A stretch of DNA of 19,003 bases from Oscillospiraceae bacterium (GTDB lineage: Bacteria; Bacillota; Clostridia; Oscillospirales; Acutalibacteraceae). The stretch lies in contig JAQVYP010000014.1 of assembly GCA_029004655.1 (NCBI GenBank), positions 1 to 19,003 on the forward strand. Direction: 5' to 3'. The notes under the pieces are model-generated. The model was given only the letters and a program-made list of their open reading frames with translations, was not told the origin of the DNA and made no database searches. Made by a program: the position numbers and the translations under genes. The stretch's first letter is position 1; each line of letters opens with the position of its first letter. Shown piece by piece: positions 6,423 through 13,817 of the stretch.

Positions 6423-7338
6423 TCAAACAACTGCTTTTATTGCTATTGTTGGCAGACCTAATGTTGGAAAATCATCATTACTAAATAAAATGCTTGGTCA
6501 AAAAATTGCTATTGTATCAGATAAGCCTCAGACCACAAGAACAAGAATAATGGGCGTTTTAAATCGAGACGAAGCCCAGGTTGTATATATTGACACACCG
6601 GGATTCCATAAACCAAGGAATACTTTGGGAAATAATATGATGAGGGCTGTTCAAAGTGGGCTTTCGGATGTTGATGCAGTAACACTCGTTATTGAAGCGT
6701 CACCAAAGTTTAAAGTTGATGCTGAAAATCTTCCTAAAGCAGAGCTTGAATTGATTGCAGAAATAAAAAAAAGAAAATTACATGCTGTATTAGCTATTAA
6801 TAAAATTGATTTGTTAAAAGATAAGCATGAGTTGTTTGATATAATTTTGGCATATACAAAACAGTATGATTTTGATGCTGTTGTGCCGATATCTGCTCTC
6901 ACCGGAGATGGTGTTACAGCTCTTATTGATGAACAACTAAAGTTCGTCAAACCTTCGCCGCATTTCTTCCCAGATGATGTAGTGACGGATCAACCGGAAC
7001 GCACTATGGTTGCGGAAATGATTCGCGAGAAGCTTTTGCAGCTGCTCGACAAAGAAGTACCTCATGGAATTGCAGTTGACTTGGAGCGTTTTTATGAACG
7101 TGACAACGCAAACGGCGAACCTATTTTGGAAGTTGAGGCTATTATTTATTGTGAGCGTGAAAGCCATAAAGGTATTGTTATTGGAAAAGGCGGCAATGTT
7201 CTTAAAAAGGTCGGCTCAAGTGCAAGACTGGATATAGAAGAATTTTTTGGTTGCCAAGCAGATGTTAAATTATGGGTTAAAGTTAAGGAAGATTGGCGTA
7301 ATAGAGGCGGAATCATTCATACGTTTGGTCTTGACTAA
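6415..7338 (+). CDS. era: GTPase Era
   Basis: A 307-residue GTPase that binds the 3' end of 16S rRNA and checks 30S assembly. G1 is GRPNVGKS (13-20), switch I TTRTR (40-44), G3 DTPG (60-63), G4 NKID (about 129-132) and G5 SAL after it. A C-terminal KH domain has VIGKGGNVLKKVG at about 253-265. The start is ATG 6415, with CGGAGAT just upstream and the expected MNNQTTAFIAIVG beginning; an in-frame ATG at 6367 lies inside dgkA and would add 16 unrelated residues. It overlaps dgkA by eight bases. The cdd gene usually found between dgkA and era in Bacillus is missing. Confidence 0.97.
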   Translation: MNNQTTAFIAIVGRPNVGKSSLLNKMLGQKIAIVSDKPQTTRTRIMGVLNRDEAQVVYIDTPGFHKPRNTLGNNMMRAVQSGLSDVDAVTLVIEASPKFKVDAENLPKAELELIAEIKKRKLHAVLAINKIDLLKDKHELFDIILAYTKQYDFDAVVPISALTGDGVTALIDEQLKFVKPSPHFFPDDVVTDQPERTMVAEMIREKLLQLLDKEVPHGIAVDLERFYERDNANGEPILEVEAIIYCERESHKGIVIGKGGNVLKKVGSSARLDIEEFFGCQADVKLWVKVKEDWRNRGGIIHTFGLD

Positions 7339-7467
7339 TATTTGCCGTTCATATTTTTGATTACAACAGTTAAAATAATATTACAGTTTCTTTTTGTTTG
7401 GACACTTTTTAATCAATATTATTGCATTTGATTATTCCAACTTTTTTGAGAAACGGAGTTTGATATT

Positions 7468-7626
7468 ATGAAAACTGATTTAGCCTGGGAAGAATTCATT
7501 AAATCCGGAAAAGTAATCAATTATTTAAATTATTGTAGCTGCCGAGATAATAATCATGGGCAGCGGGAGCGTGACTATGCGACTGTCAACCGATGGGCTG
7601 ATTATAAAAGAGAACAATGTAGGTGA
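7468..7626 (+). CDS. yqzL: YqzL-like small protein (52 aa)
   Basis: A short gene in the exact era-yqzL-recO position known from Bacillus. The first 21 residues (MKTDLAWEEFIKSGKVINYL) fit the YqzL pattern of a Trp followed by xxFxxTGxIxxYL. The remaining 31 residues are polar and end beyond the start of recO, overlapping it by about 50 bases in another frame. YqzL in Bacillus is of similar size (about 47 residues) and its function is unknown. The ATG at 7468 has CGGAG (7454-7458) nine bases upstream. The C-terminal half has no recognisable conservation, so a lost earlier stop is possible. Confidence 0.72.
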   Translation: MKTDLAWEEFIKSGKVINYLNYCSCRDNNHGQRERDYATVNRWADYKREQCR

Positions 7627-8320
7627 AAGTGACCGTGCAGTTGTAATACTTACAAGGGACAAAGGTATAATCAGAGCTTTTGTCCCCGGCGCACGCCGAT
7701 TAAGGAATAAAAATTCCTCATCAACCGGCATGCTTTGCTATTCGAATATTGTTTTGTTTAAAAGCAGAGATACATATAAAATTGATGAAGCATCAGCTAT
7801 TGAGGTGTTTTTTTCTCTAAGAAGTGATATTGTTATACTTACTGTGGCACAATATATTTGTGAATTGTGTCTTAATCTTGCACCCGAAGAGGATAGGGCG
7901 GAGGACTATTTACGTCTTGCGCTTAATTCTCTTCATTTTCTTAGTAAGAATAAATTGCCGATAGAGCTGGTCAAGGCAATCACAGAGCTGCGAATGATGG
8001 CGTTATCCGGGTATATGCCAAACTTGGTCGCATGTAATAAATGCTCATTGTATGAGTCGGACAGAATGTTCTTTGATCCGCTTCATGGATTGCTTTATTG
8101 CGATAATTGCAAGCCTACGAATGCTATGCTTTTTCGTGTGAATCCTACAGTATTAACCGCAATGCGGCATATTGTATATTCAGAATTCAATAAATTATAT
8201 TCATTTACAATACCCGACAATGATTTGAAACAATTATCTGAAATTGTCGAGAAATATTTAGTGATGCAAACAGAACATAAATTTAAAACTTTGGACTTTT
8301 TACATAGTCTTAATATATAG
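7577..8320 (+). CDS. recO: DNA repair protein RecO
   Basis: A 247-residue recombination mediator that loads RecA onto SSB-coated single strands with RecR. The N-terminal OB fold begins LSTDGLIIKE and includes the EsDRAVVILTRDKGIIRAF pattern. A zinc site is formed by Cys153, Cys156, Cys175 and Cys178 (CNKC and CDNC). I prefer ATG 7577, seven bases after GGGAG, over ATG 7556, which has no good ribosome binding site and adds seven residues; GTG 7571 is a further alternative. The gene follows yqzL with overlap and is followed by mutS2 after 10 bases. Confidence 0.94.
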   Translation: MRLSTDGLIIKENNVGESDRAVVILTRDKGIIRAFVPGARRLRNKNSSSTGMLCYSNIVLFKSRDTYKIDEASAIEVFFSLRSDIVILTVAQYICELCLNLAPEEDRAEDYLRLALNSLHFLSKNKLPIELVKAITELRMMALSGYMPNLVACNKCSLYESDRMFFDPLHGLLYCDNCKPTNAMLFRVNPTVLTAMRHIVYSEFNKLYSFTIPDNDLKQLSEIVEKYLVMQTEHKFKTLDFLHSLNI

Positions 8321-8330
8321 GGAGAAAAAT

Positions 8331-10736
8331 ATGATATTAGACAATGCTTCTTTAGAAAAGCGGCATTTGCGCACATTAGAGCTTGATAAAGTCTTGTCGA
8401 TGCTGGCCGGACGGACAACATTGTCAGACTCCGCAGAATTGGCTTTACAGCTGATGCCGGTAACAGATATAAGCGCAGCTGAACGACTGCTTATGGAAAC
8501 CGATAATGCCTATACATTAATTGCACGTTTTGGTGCGCCGTCTTTTGGGTTTGCCAAAAATATTAAAGGTTCGGTTGCTAGGGCAGATGCCGGTGCGATA
8601 TTAACGATGCGTGAGCTTTTGGATATTGGTGAAACTTTGCGAGTTATTCGCTCGGTTTACGAATGGAGAAAACACTGTGAGGGTGTAGCTGCAAAACATC
8701 TTGATGATATGTTTAATGGATTGATTCCAAATAAATATCTTGAAGAAAAAATATTTTTCTGCATAAAGTCTGAAGAAGAAATTGACGACAATGCATCTCC
8801 TAAACTGGCGGATTTGAGAAGAAAAATCAGGTCCGCTACACTTAATGTGCGTGAGCGTTTGGAAAAAATGATTAAGTCGACAGATCACCAAAAGCATCTT
8901 CAGGATTCAATTGTCACTCAACGTGACGGTAGATTTGTTGTTCCGGTCAAAATTGAATACCGCTCCGAAATACCCGGTCTTGTTCACGACACGTCTTCAT
9001 CGGGCGCAACATTATTTGTGGAACCGATGGCAGTTGTTGAAGTTAATAACGAATTAAGAGTTCTAAAAGTTAAGGAAAAGAACGAAATTGAGCGTATTTT
9101 AGCAGAACTTTCTTCAGAAGTGGCATCTTTTGCAAGCAATATAATCGTTTCATATGATTGCATTGTTCAGCTTAATTTGATATTTGCTAAAGCTTTGTTG
9201 GGCTTTGATATGCGTGCTTCTAAACCATCTTTAAATAATGATGGAAAAATTTTTTTAAAAAACGCAAGACATCCTTTGCTGGATAAAAAAACTGTTGTTC
9301 CGATAACGGTTGGCTTAGGGGATGAATATGATACATTAATAATCACCGGCCCTAACACAGGCGGTAAAACTGTTACCATTAAAACCATTGGACTCTTAAC
9401 TTTAATGACAATGTGCGGAATGATGATTCCCGTTGATGACGGCAGTAATATTTGCGTTTTTGATAATATTCTTGCCGATATTGGTGATGAGCAGAGCATA
9501 GAGCAGTCACTTTCAACATTTTCGGCTCACATGACAAATTTAGTCTCTATTTTAGATTTGGCAGACAGCCGTTCTCTTGTGCTTGTTGATGAATTATGTG
9601 CCGGAACCGATCCTGTTGAGGGGGCAGCACTTGCCACAGCCATTCTAATGCGACTTAGAGAAAAGGGTGCTATTGTTGCCGCTACAACTCACTATGCTGA
9701 ACTTAAGTCTTATGCTTTGGAAACAGCTGGGGTTTGTAATGCAAGTTGTGAATTTGATGTTGCAACATTGCGCCCGACATACAGGCTTATAATCGGCTTG
9801 CCCGGAAGATCCAACGCTTTTGCAATTTCCGAAAGGTTAGGGCTTAACAAAGAAATTGTAACATTGGGGCAAAGCCTTGTGTCAAGTGATAGCTCGAGAT
9901 TTGAGCATGTGGTTGGCGTGTTGGAGAAGGCAAGATCAGAGGCTGAGCAGGAGTTGAAAAAGGCAGCAATGCTTCGTGCAGAGCAAGAGCAGGCGCATAG
10001 GAGCCAGTCTGACAGATTGCAGTCCATTAGCAAAGAACGCGAAAAAATTATTGAAAAAGCTCGATCTGATGCAATGAATATTGTTGATAAAGCGAGAGCA
10101 GAATCAAACAAATTATTATATGAACTTGAAGAAATTAAAAAGTCTTCAAAGGAAAATATACTGGCGAGTCTTCAAATGGCAAAATCTTTGCAGAAATCCG
10201 GCATTGATAGTTTACAAAATATTGCGGACCCTGTAATAAAAAAAGAAAAGCAGCAGTATATACTGCCGCGTGATTTAAAAATAGGCGATAATGTTGAGAT
10301 AATTGATATTGAGAAAAAGGCTGTTGTGTTGCAACTAGCTGATAAATCAGGTCAAGTGCTTGTTCAGGCCGGAATTATAAAAACCAGAGTTCCCCTTGCT
10401 AATATACGACTGCTTGACGTAAAAGATATTGCTAAAATTAACAGACCCAAAACTAGAAATGTTAGCAGTAATATTGACCGCGCTGTAAGGTCTGCCACAA
10501 GTGAAATTAACATGAGGGGTATGAATTGCGATGAAGCAATAATGGAGCTTGACAGATATATCGATAATTCCTTAATTGCGGGGATAGGAATAATCACGAT
10601 AATTCATGGTAAAGGCACTGGTGTACTTCGCAAAGCTGTCCATGAATATTTGCGTCATCATCAAAGTGTTAAGTCCTATAGGTTGGGCGTTTATGGCGAA
10701 GGTGAAAGCGGAGTCACGATAGTTGAATTACAATAA
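8331..10736 (+). CDS. mutS2: MutS2 (endonuclease/ATPase with C-terminal Smr domain)
   Basis: 801 residues, close to Bacillus MutS2 (785). Order: the MutS core and clamp; the ATPase with Walker A GPNTGGKT at about 339-346 and Walker B LVLVDELCAGTDP at about 414-426; an Ala/Glu-rich coiled coil at about 515-635; a KOW-like segment near 645-690; and the Smr domain at about 723-801 with HGKGTG. MutS2 lacks the mismatch-recognition domain of MutS. It limits recombination, and in Bacillus it also acts on collided ribosomes. The Smr motif, usually LDLRG or LDxRG, reads INMRG here, so the Asp is Asn; this could lower nuclease activity. The start ATG 8331 follows GGGAG. A terminator shared with the opposing HPr-like gene ends the run. 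Confidence 0.95.
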   Translation: MILDNASLEKRHLRTLELDKVLSMLAGRTTLSDSAELALQLMPVTDISAAERLLMETDNAYTLIARFGAPSFGFAKNIKGSVARADAGAILTMRELLDIGETLRVIRSVYEWRKHCEGVAAKHLDDMFNGLIPNKYLEEKIFFCIKSEEEIDDNASPKLADLRRKIRSATLNVRERLEKMIKSTDHQKHLQDSIVTQRDGRFVVPVKIEYRSEIPGLVHDTSSSGATLFVEPMAVVEVNNELRVLKVKEKNEIERILAELSSEVASFASNIIVSYDCIVQLNLIFAKALLGFDMRASKPSLNNDGKIFLKNARHPLLDKKTVVPITVGLGDEYDTLIITGPNTGGKTVTIKTIGLLTLMTMCGMMIPVDDGSNICVFDNILADIGDEQSIEQSLSTFSAHMTNLVSILDLADSRSLVLVDELCAGTDPVEGAALATAILMRLREKGAIVAATTHYAELKSYALETAGVCNASCEFDVATLRPTYRLIIGLPGRSNAFAISERLGLNKEIVTLGQSLVSSDSSRFEHVVGVLEKARSEAEQELKKAAMLRAEQEQAHRSQSDRLQSISKEREKIIEKARSDAMNIVDKARAESNKLLYELEEIKKSSKENILASLQMAKSLQKSGIDSLQNIADPVIKKEKQQYILPRDLKIGDNVEIIDIEKKAVVLQLADKSGQVLVQAGIIKTRVPLANIRLLDVKDIAKINRPKTRNVSSNIDRAVRSATSEINMRGMNCDEAIMELDRYIDNSLIAGIGIITIIHGKGTGVLRKAVHEYLRHHQSVKSYRLGVYGEGESGVTIVELQ

Positions 10737-10741
10737 AAAAT

Positions 10742-10777
10742 ATGCCGCTAATTTAATAGCGGCACATTTTTTATTTT
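10742..10777. terminator. Bidirectional terminator between mutS2 and the HPr-like gene
   Basis: TGCCGCTA (10743-10750) pairs with TAGCGGCA (10757-10764) around ATTTAA. The stem is flanked by an A-run on the left and T-runs on the right, so it works in both directions. The HPr-like stop codon (10771-10773) lies in the T tail. Confidence 0.93.
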
Positions 10778-11013
10778 GTTATAACTTCCGGAATGAATTG
10801 CTCGATATCACTTAGGAACTTATCGTCTGAATCAGAATGAGCAATCATAACAATTGGCTTCGTTAAATCCAAACTGAAAATACCCATTATTGATTTCGCA
10901 TTGACTGTATATTTGCCACTCGTTAAATCGATATCATAATTTTTGCCCATAGCGATATTAACAAACTTTTTAACGTCTTCAATTTGTCCCAAAACAATTG
11001 TTCTTTTTAGCAA
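10771..11013 (-). CDS. Crh-like HPr paralogue lacking the active-site histidine
   Basis: An 80-residue HPr fold protein. It aligns without gaps to Bacillus HPr at an offset of five: VNAKSIMGIFSL (37-48) matches the regulatory Ser46 region, with Ser41 in its place. The PTS histidine is absent: Gln10 stands at His15 and Glu12 at Arg17. It therefore cannot carry phosphate from enzyme I. In Bacillus, Crh also has Gln at position 15 and keeps Ser46, which HPr kinase phosphorylates for CcpA-dependent repression. Whether this protein is used the same way is inference. The start is TTG 11013, seven bases after AGGATG. It has its own consensus promoter at 11047-11075 and is a single-gene unit. Confidence 0.85.
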   Translation of the reverse strand: MLKRTIVLGQIEDVKKFVNIAMGKNYDIDLTSGKYTVNAKSIMGIFSLDLTKPIVMIAHSDSDDKFLSDIEQFIPEVITK

Positions 11014-11046
11014 GGTCTCACATCCTATTTCTTGAAGTCTTTATGT

Positions 11047-11075
11047 ATAATACGTCAAAATCACCGCCATGTCAA
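11047..11075 (-). promoter_or_regulatory. Sigma-A promoter of the HPr-like gene
   Basis: On the minus strand TTGACA (11075-11070) is followed after 17 bases by TATTAT (11052-11047), giving 11 of 12 consensus positions. The predicted start lies about 27 bases before the TTG codon. Confidence 0.88.
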
Positions 11076-11109
11076 GAGATACTGTCACATTTAGTTACGA
11101 TCCTAAGTA

Positions 11110-11138
11110 TTGTAATGTTACTGATAAAAGTATATAAT
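11110..11138 (+). promoter_or_regulatory. Sigma-A promoter of mtaB
   Basis: TTGTAA (11110-11115), 17 bases, then TATAAT (11133-11138). It lies back to back with the HPr-like promoter inside the 151-base divergent gap, 26 bases before the ATG. Confidence 0.82.
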
Positions 11139-11164
11139 TAGTTAAATTTTATTGTGAGGTTATT

Positions 11165-12457
11165 ATGAAGATATCATTTTATACACTTGGTTGTAAGGTA
11201 AACCAATATGAATCTGAAGCAATCGGGGAGCTATTTGAAGCGGCTGGCCATTCAGTTGTTCCAATTGAAGATAATCCCGATTTTATTATAATCAATTCTT
11301 GCACTGTTACCGCTGAAAGCGACCGCAAAACAAGGCAGGTAATCAGGAAATACAAGAGGGAACATGAAAGTACGGCGATTGTTTTAACCGGCTGCATGGC
11401 TCAAGCTTTTCCGGAAGAAGCCCAAAAAATATTTGAAGCTGATTTGGTTCTTGGAAATATTAAACATAATGCGTTTGTTGATATTTTTGAAAAATACTTA
11501 AAAGATAAAAAGCGCATTATTGATGTTTTAGAGCACGAAAAAGGGGAGCGCTTCGGCACACCGTCTATTTCTAAATTTTCCGATCACACCAGAGCTTTTA
11601 TGAAGATTGAAGACGGCTGCAACAATTTTTGCTCCTATTGTATTATCCCAAAGGCCCGAGGACGTGTGCGTTCGCGCTCAATAGAAGATATAAAAAAAGA
11701 AGCCCAATCTTTAGCAGAAACCGGTTTTGTCGAAGTTGTGCTTGTTGGTATTGATTTATCTGCATATGGTGAAGATTCAGGGCTGGAGCTTTGTGATGCA
11801 GTTAAGGCTGTAAGTGAAATTGATAAAATTAAACGTATTCGCTTAGGTTCTCTTGATTCTGATGAACTTAGTGATAAGGTGCTGGAATATCTGGCATCTT
11901 GTGAAAAATTCTGCCCACAGTTTCATTTATCATTACAGTCAGGTTGTGACAAGACTTTAAAGGCAATGAACCGTCATTATGATGCTGAGTTTTACAGGAA
12001 TTTAGTTGATAGAATAAGACAGAAATTTGATAATCCTTCTATTACAACCGATATTATGGTCGGTTTTCCCGGGGAAACTATGGAGGATTTTAATACTTCT
12101 CTTGACTTTGCCAAGGAAATTGGGTTTGCACGTGTTCATGTTTTCCCTTATTCGCGCCGAAAAGGCACAAGAGCTTACGATATGGATAATCAAATTTGCA
12201 GAACTGAAAAAGAAAGTCGAAGTAAGCAGATGATTGCTGTGGGCAATCTTTGTGAAGCTGGTTTTTGTGCATCGCAAGTCGGATTAGTTTCACCAGTTTT
12301 GTTTGAGCAACAAGAAAATGGTTTTTGGGAAGGATATTCGCCGAATTATACCCGTATCAAGGTAAAATCAAATAATAATCTTTCCCGACAAATAAAAGAA
12401 GTAAAAATCATATCTGCTGAACACGATTTTTGCTATGGTGAAATAGTAACCGAATAA
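11165..12457 (+). CDS. mtaB: tRNA t6A37 methylthiotransferase MtaB
   Basis: A 430-residue radical-SAM enzyme that adds the methylthio group to t6A at position 37 of tRNAs decoding ANN codons. The N-terminal domain has the auxiliary cluster cysteines Cys10 (TLGCKVNQYE), Cys46 (NSCTVT) and Cys77 (GCMAQ). The radical-SAM cluster is Cys152, Cys156 and Cys159 in CNNFCSYC, followed by PKARGRVRSR. A TRAM-like domain is at the C-terminus (about 365-430). The TLGCKVNQYES and GRVRSR signatures place it with MtaB rather than MiaB or RimO. The ATG 11165 is preceded by GTGAGG. It has its own promoter and a bidirectional terminator, so it is a single-gene unit. Confidence 0.95.
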   Translation: MKISFYTLGCKVNQYESEAIGELFEAAGHSVVPIEDNPDFIIINSCTVTAESDRKTRQVIRKYKREHESTAIVLTGCMAQAFPEEAQKIFEADLVLGNIKHNAFVDIFEKYLKDKKRIIDVLEHEKGERFGTPSISKFSDHTRAFMKIEDGCNNFCSYCIIPKARGRVRSRSIEDIKKEAQSLAETGFVEVVLVGIDLSAYGEDSGLELCDAVKAVSEIDKIKRIRLGSLDSDELSDKVLEYLASCEKFCPQFHLSLQSGCDKTLKAMNRHYDAEFYRNLVDRIRQKFDNPSITTDIMVGFPGETMEDFNTSLDFAKEIGFARVHVFPYSRRKGTRAYDMDNQICRTEKESRSKQMIAVGNLCEAGFCASQVGLVSPVLFEQQENGFWEGYSPNYTRIKVKSNNNLSRQIKEVKIISAEHDFCYGEIVTE

Positions 12458-12460
12458 TAT

Positions 12461-12495
12461 AAAAAGGTGCTATCTTTTTAGACAGCACCTTTTGT
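12461..12495. terminator. Bidirectional terminator between mtaB and PRPP synthetase
   Basis: AAAAGGTGCT pairs with AGCACCTTTT, extended inward by TCT/AGA with single mismatches, around TTTT. A-rich and T-rich flanks make it functional for both convergent genes. Confidence 0.92.
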
Positions 12496-12504
12496 TTAAA
12501 ATCT

Positions 12505-13644
12505 TTATTTAGACTCTTCTTGTCCGTAATATTTATCCATGATATTCTTAATTCTATCAACAGGATTAAGTAATGTGCTGATTGAATTATCATAATTAAG
12601 AGTGTTAACTAAGAGAGCAATATATTTTGACATATCAACACGTTGATACCACTCACGCTTTAAAAGCTCTTCATTTGAATAAACTAAGTTGGTTGTGAAA
12701 ACTTTGTCAATCTTACCTTCTGCATAGAATTTATCAAACTTGTCCAGTCCTTCAACGAAAAGACCAAATGTTGTAAAAATAAATATTCTTCTTGCATTTT
12801 TTTCTTTTAACTTCTCGGCAATGTCCAACATAGAATCACCGGAGGAAATCATGTCATCAACAATTATAATGTCTTTACCTTCCACATCATTACCCAGAAA
12901 CTCATGAGCTTCAATTGGATTACGCCCGTTAACAACAACTGAATAATTGCGGCGCTTATAAAACATTCCAAGATCCAGACCTAAAACAGATGAATAATAA
13001 ATACATCTTGACATTGCGCCTTCATCAGGAGAAACAATCATAACATTTTCACGGTCAATTTTAATATCAGAAACATTTTTTAAAATCGATTTAATCATCT
13101 GGTAGGTCGGCATAACATTATCAAAGCCGTCCAAAGGAATAGCATTCTGGACTCTTGGGTCATGTGCATCAAAAGTAATAATATTCTTAACACCCATTTG
13201 AACAAGTTCTTGTAGGCCGAGTGCACAATCCAAAGATTCACGCGAGTTGCGACGATGCTGACGTCCTTCATAAAGCATGGGCATAATAACTGTAATTCTA
13301 CGGGATTTTCCACCCAGTGCTGCAATTACACGCTTTAAATCTTGAAAATGATCATCAGGACTCATTGGAACAATTTGTCCATACATATTATAAGTAACGC
13401 CGTAATTAAAGCAGTCACAAATAATGAATGCATCAAGACCTCTGGCAGTGTGCGGAAGTGTACCTTTTGCTTCGCCTGTACCAAATCGAGGACAGTTTGC
13501 TTGAATAACATAAGTATGTTCTTCCGGCATTCCTCTCCACTGCATCAGATAGTAATCAACCTGTGATGCTATTTTTTCACAGCCACTCATACTAATTATT
13601 GCCAAATCACCATAAGGTGTATGCTTGTAACAACTTTCTGACAT
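12505..13644 (-). CDS. prs: Ribose-phosphate pyrophosphokinase, divergent clostridial form
   Basis: A 379-residue enzyme that makes PRPP from ribose 5-phosphate and ATP for nucleotide, histidine and tryptophan synthesis. The PRPP-binding loop IIIVDDMISSGDS is at about 257-269 and the metal-binding DAHDPRVQNAIP at about 155-166. The usual catalytic loop YxRQDR is replaced by YEGRQHRRNSRES at about 121-133, and the protein is about 60 residues longer than the standard 315-residue Prs, so it belongs to a divergent subgroup. The start is ATG 13644, because TTTAGGAGG lies seven bases upstream. The ATG at 13671 lies at the predicted transcription start and is excluded. It diverges from thyX. Confidence 0.88.
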   Translation of the reverse strand: MSESCYKHTPYGDLAIISMSGCEKIASQVDYYLMQWRGMPEEHTYVIQANCPRFGTGEAKGTLPHTARGLDAFIICDCFNYGVTYNMYGQIVPMSPDDHFQDLKRVIAALGGKSRRITVIMPMLYEGRQHRRNSRESLDCALGLQELVQMGVKNIITFDAHDPRVQNAIPLDGFDNVMPTYQMIKSILKNVSDIKIDRENVMIVSPDEGAMSRCIYYSSVLGLDLGMFYKRRNYSVVVNGRNPIEAHEFLGNDVEGKDIIIVDDMISSGDSMLDIAEKLKEKNARRIFIFTTFGLFVEGLDKFDKFYAEGKIDKVFTTNLVYSNEELLKREWYQRVDMSKYIALLVNTLNYDNSISTLLNPVDRIKNIMDKYYGQEESK

Positions 13645-13672
13645 TGAAAAACCTCCTAAATCAAATAACATA

Positions 13673-13701
13673 ATTATAATAACATATATTTTTAACGTAA
13701 A
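13673..13701 (-). promoter_or_regulatory. Promoter of the PRPP synthetase gene
   Basis: On the minus strand TTTACG (13701-13696), 17 bases, then TATAAT (13678-13673). The leader would be about 20 bases, just enough for the AGGAGG before ATG 13644. Confidence 0.72.
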
Positions 13702-13747
13702 AAAGCCCTAATCAACAAATAATTACAATTTTTATGACGAAATATAA

Positions 13748-13776
13748 TTGCCAAATAGCGCATTTTTTGTTATAAT
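13748..13776 (+). promoter_or_regulatory. Sigma-A promoter of the thyX operon
   Basis: TTGCCA (13748-13753), 17 bases, TATAAT (13771-13776) with an extended TGT. This is 11 of 12 consensus positions plus the extended -10, and it sets the transcription start near 13783. Confidence 0.9.
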
Positions 13777-13817
13777 AATCAATGTTACGTTTAATAATAA
13801 ATCTGAGAAGGTGCGAA

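Noticed and set aside
7339..7467. Possible promoter or riboswitch between era and yqzL
   Set aside because: The stretch is AT-rich with only a weak AATCAA/TTGATT pairing and no convincing -35/-10 pair or known aptamer.
9167..10111. Long minus-strand reading frames inside mutS2
   Set aside because: They are shadows of a full-length, motif-complete mutS2 and lack ribosome binding sites.
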